From the IMG/VR virus record IMGVR_UViG_3300021389_000209, positions 1 through 20,222 of that record: 20,222 nt of DNA; one strand, given 5' to 3'. Numbering within the stretch: the stretch's first letter is position 1; the number at the start of each line of letters is the position of its first letter. Made by a program: the position numbers and the translations under genes. The notes beneath the pieces were generated by a model, which saw only the letters and a program-made list of their open reading frames with translations, made no database searches and was not told the DNA's origin. This DNA is from a virus. Shown piece by piece: positions 19,333 through 20,222 of the stretch.

Positions 19333-20222
19333 TAATCCATTAACAGAATTTGTCCTGCGCTATCGTGATGATCCAGTGCTATTCGTGAAGGAAGTGCTAG
19401 GCGCAGAGCCATACGATTATCAATCCGAGTTTCTCAATGCCATATCGTCTGGTGAGCGTAAAATGTCTGTCAGATCTGGGCATGGTACAGGCAAGTCAAC
19501 GTCGGCATCTTGGGCTATGCTATGGTTTCTCCTGCTACGTTTCCCGAATAAAGTCGTCGTCACAGCGCCCACATCAAGCCAATTGTTTGACGCATTGTTT
19601 GCCGAGCTAAAGCGCTGGATAAACGAGTTGCCACCCCATCTACAGCAATTGCTCACTGTTAAGTCAGATCGTGTGGAATTAACGTCAGCCGCTTCCGAGG
19701 CATTTATATCAGCCAGAACGTCACGCGCAGAAACGCCAGAGGCATTAGCTGGGGTACACTCAGAGAATGTTTTATTGGTAGTCGATGAGGCATCTGGTGT
19801 ACCTGAGAAAGTTTTCGAAGCGGCGGCTGGGTCAATGTCTGGTCACAGCGCAACCACGTTACTATTGTCAAACCCGACGAGATCCTCTGGCACATTTTAC
19901 GAGAGCCAAACTAGAATGTCTAAGAGCTGGTGGACGAGGCGTTGGTCGTGTGTTGAAAGCCCACTTGTGTCTGATGAGTTTGTCAATGAAATGCGTGAGC
20001 GATACGGCGAGGAAAGCAACGCATTTCGCATACGTGTTCTCGGCGAATTTCCTATGGCGGACGATGACACGATTATACCATTCCATTTAGCCCACAGCGC
20101 AACGCAACGAGATATTGAGATGACGCCTGACATAAAGCCAATATGGGGCTTGGACGTTGCGAGGTTTGGCACTGATAAGACTGCATTGTGCAAGAGGTAT
20201 GGCAACGTCGTCACAGATATTG
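19325..20222 (+). CDS. Terminase large subunit, N-terminal part (3' truncated)
   Basis: The frame starts with ATG at 19325 and runs open past the window edge (299 complete codons), so the C-terminus is missing. It has the packaging ATPase motifs: the adenine-binding Q motif YQSEF, Walker A GHGTGKST (residues 52-59, Lys57), Walker B LLVVDEASG and the coupling motif LLLSNPT. After about residue 280, GLDVARFGTDKTAL starts the RNase-H-like nuclease domain, with its first catalytic Asp. It pumps DNA through the portal and cuts concatemers. In the common gene order the portal gene comes next; the window opens inside a portal, consistent with a circular map. Confidence 0.95.
   Translation, partial: MSDNPLTEFVLRYRDDPVLFVKEVLGAEPYDYQSEFLNAISSGERKMSVRSGHGTGKSTSASWAMLWFLLLRFPNKVVVTAPTSSQLFDALFAELKRWINELPPHLQQLLTVKSDRVELTSAASEAFISARTSRAETPEALAGVHSENVLLVVDEASGVPEKVFEAAAGSMSGHSATTLLLSNPTRSSGTFYESQTRMSKSWWTRRWSCVESPLVSDEFVNEMRERYGEESNAFRIRVLGEFPMADDDTIIPFHLAHSATQRDIEMTPDIKPIWGLDVARFGTDKTALCKRYGNVVTDI

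Overview
This window looks like most of a small double-stranded DNA phage genome, probably from a marine alphaproteobacterial phage. The evidence is an HK97-fold SU10-type major capsid protein, a P22-like portal end, a GTA-type holin, a GH19 endolysin and a set of small proteins of the kind common in marine phage genomes. The base composition is moderately AT-rich. I see no host-like genes, rRNA, tRNA, CRISPR array, integrase or transposase. The host assignment is inferred from protein flavour, not proven.

Layout. Positions 1-2768 (+) hold the portal C-terminus, a small protein, the scaffold and the major capsid protein, followed by a hairpin. Positions 2821-3597 hold three small proteins. 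Positions 3599-6220 hold five consecutive, tightly packed genes whose products all begin with a Sec-type signal peptide. They sit where a tail module would be expected, and no tail protein is recognisable. Positions 6220-8567 hold a membrane coiled-coil protein, an EF-hand membrane protein, a holin, a tiny basic protein, the endolysin and a PD-(D/E)XK-like nuclease. A strong bidirectional hairpin (8565-8641) separates this from a minus-strand block of eleven small genes (8648-11838). That block is driven by three near-identical promoters fused to a repeated operator-like element. A divergent promoter at about 11940 starts the plus-strand replication/recombination block: two small or accessory genes, a ribbon-helix-helix protein, a RuvC-like resolvase, a RecE-like exonuclease, a single-strand binding protein, a small conserved protein and a primase-helicase. 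After it come an AT-rich cluster of TACTAAT dyads (candidate origin or operator), a DUF6378-like gene, a twin stem-loop RNA candidate with anti-Shine-Dalgarno loops, two small ORFs, a G/C-tract hairpin region, the terminase small subunit and the first 299 codons of the large subunit.

The window starts inside the portal gene and ends inside the terminase gene. The usual order is TerS-TerL-portal-scaffold-capsid, so a circular map that closes with only the missing TerL and portal ends is the simplest reading. In that case the phage would have a portal and capsid but no ordinary tail. If other DNA lies between TerL and portal, tail genes could be there.

The most interesting points are: the secreted-protein cassette (including a pilin-like protein beside a PapD-chaperone-like protein); the phage-borne RNA resembling the alphaproteobacterial CcsR/cuckoo RNAs; the triplicated promoter-operator element with a flipped core; and the near absence of GANTC and CCGG sites. 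All assignments are from reading the sequence; no database search was run.
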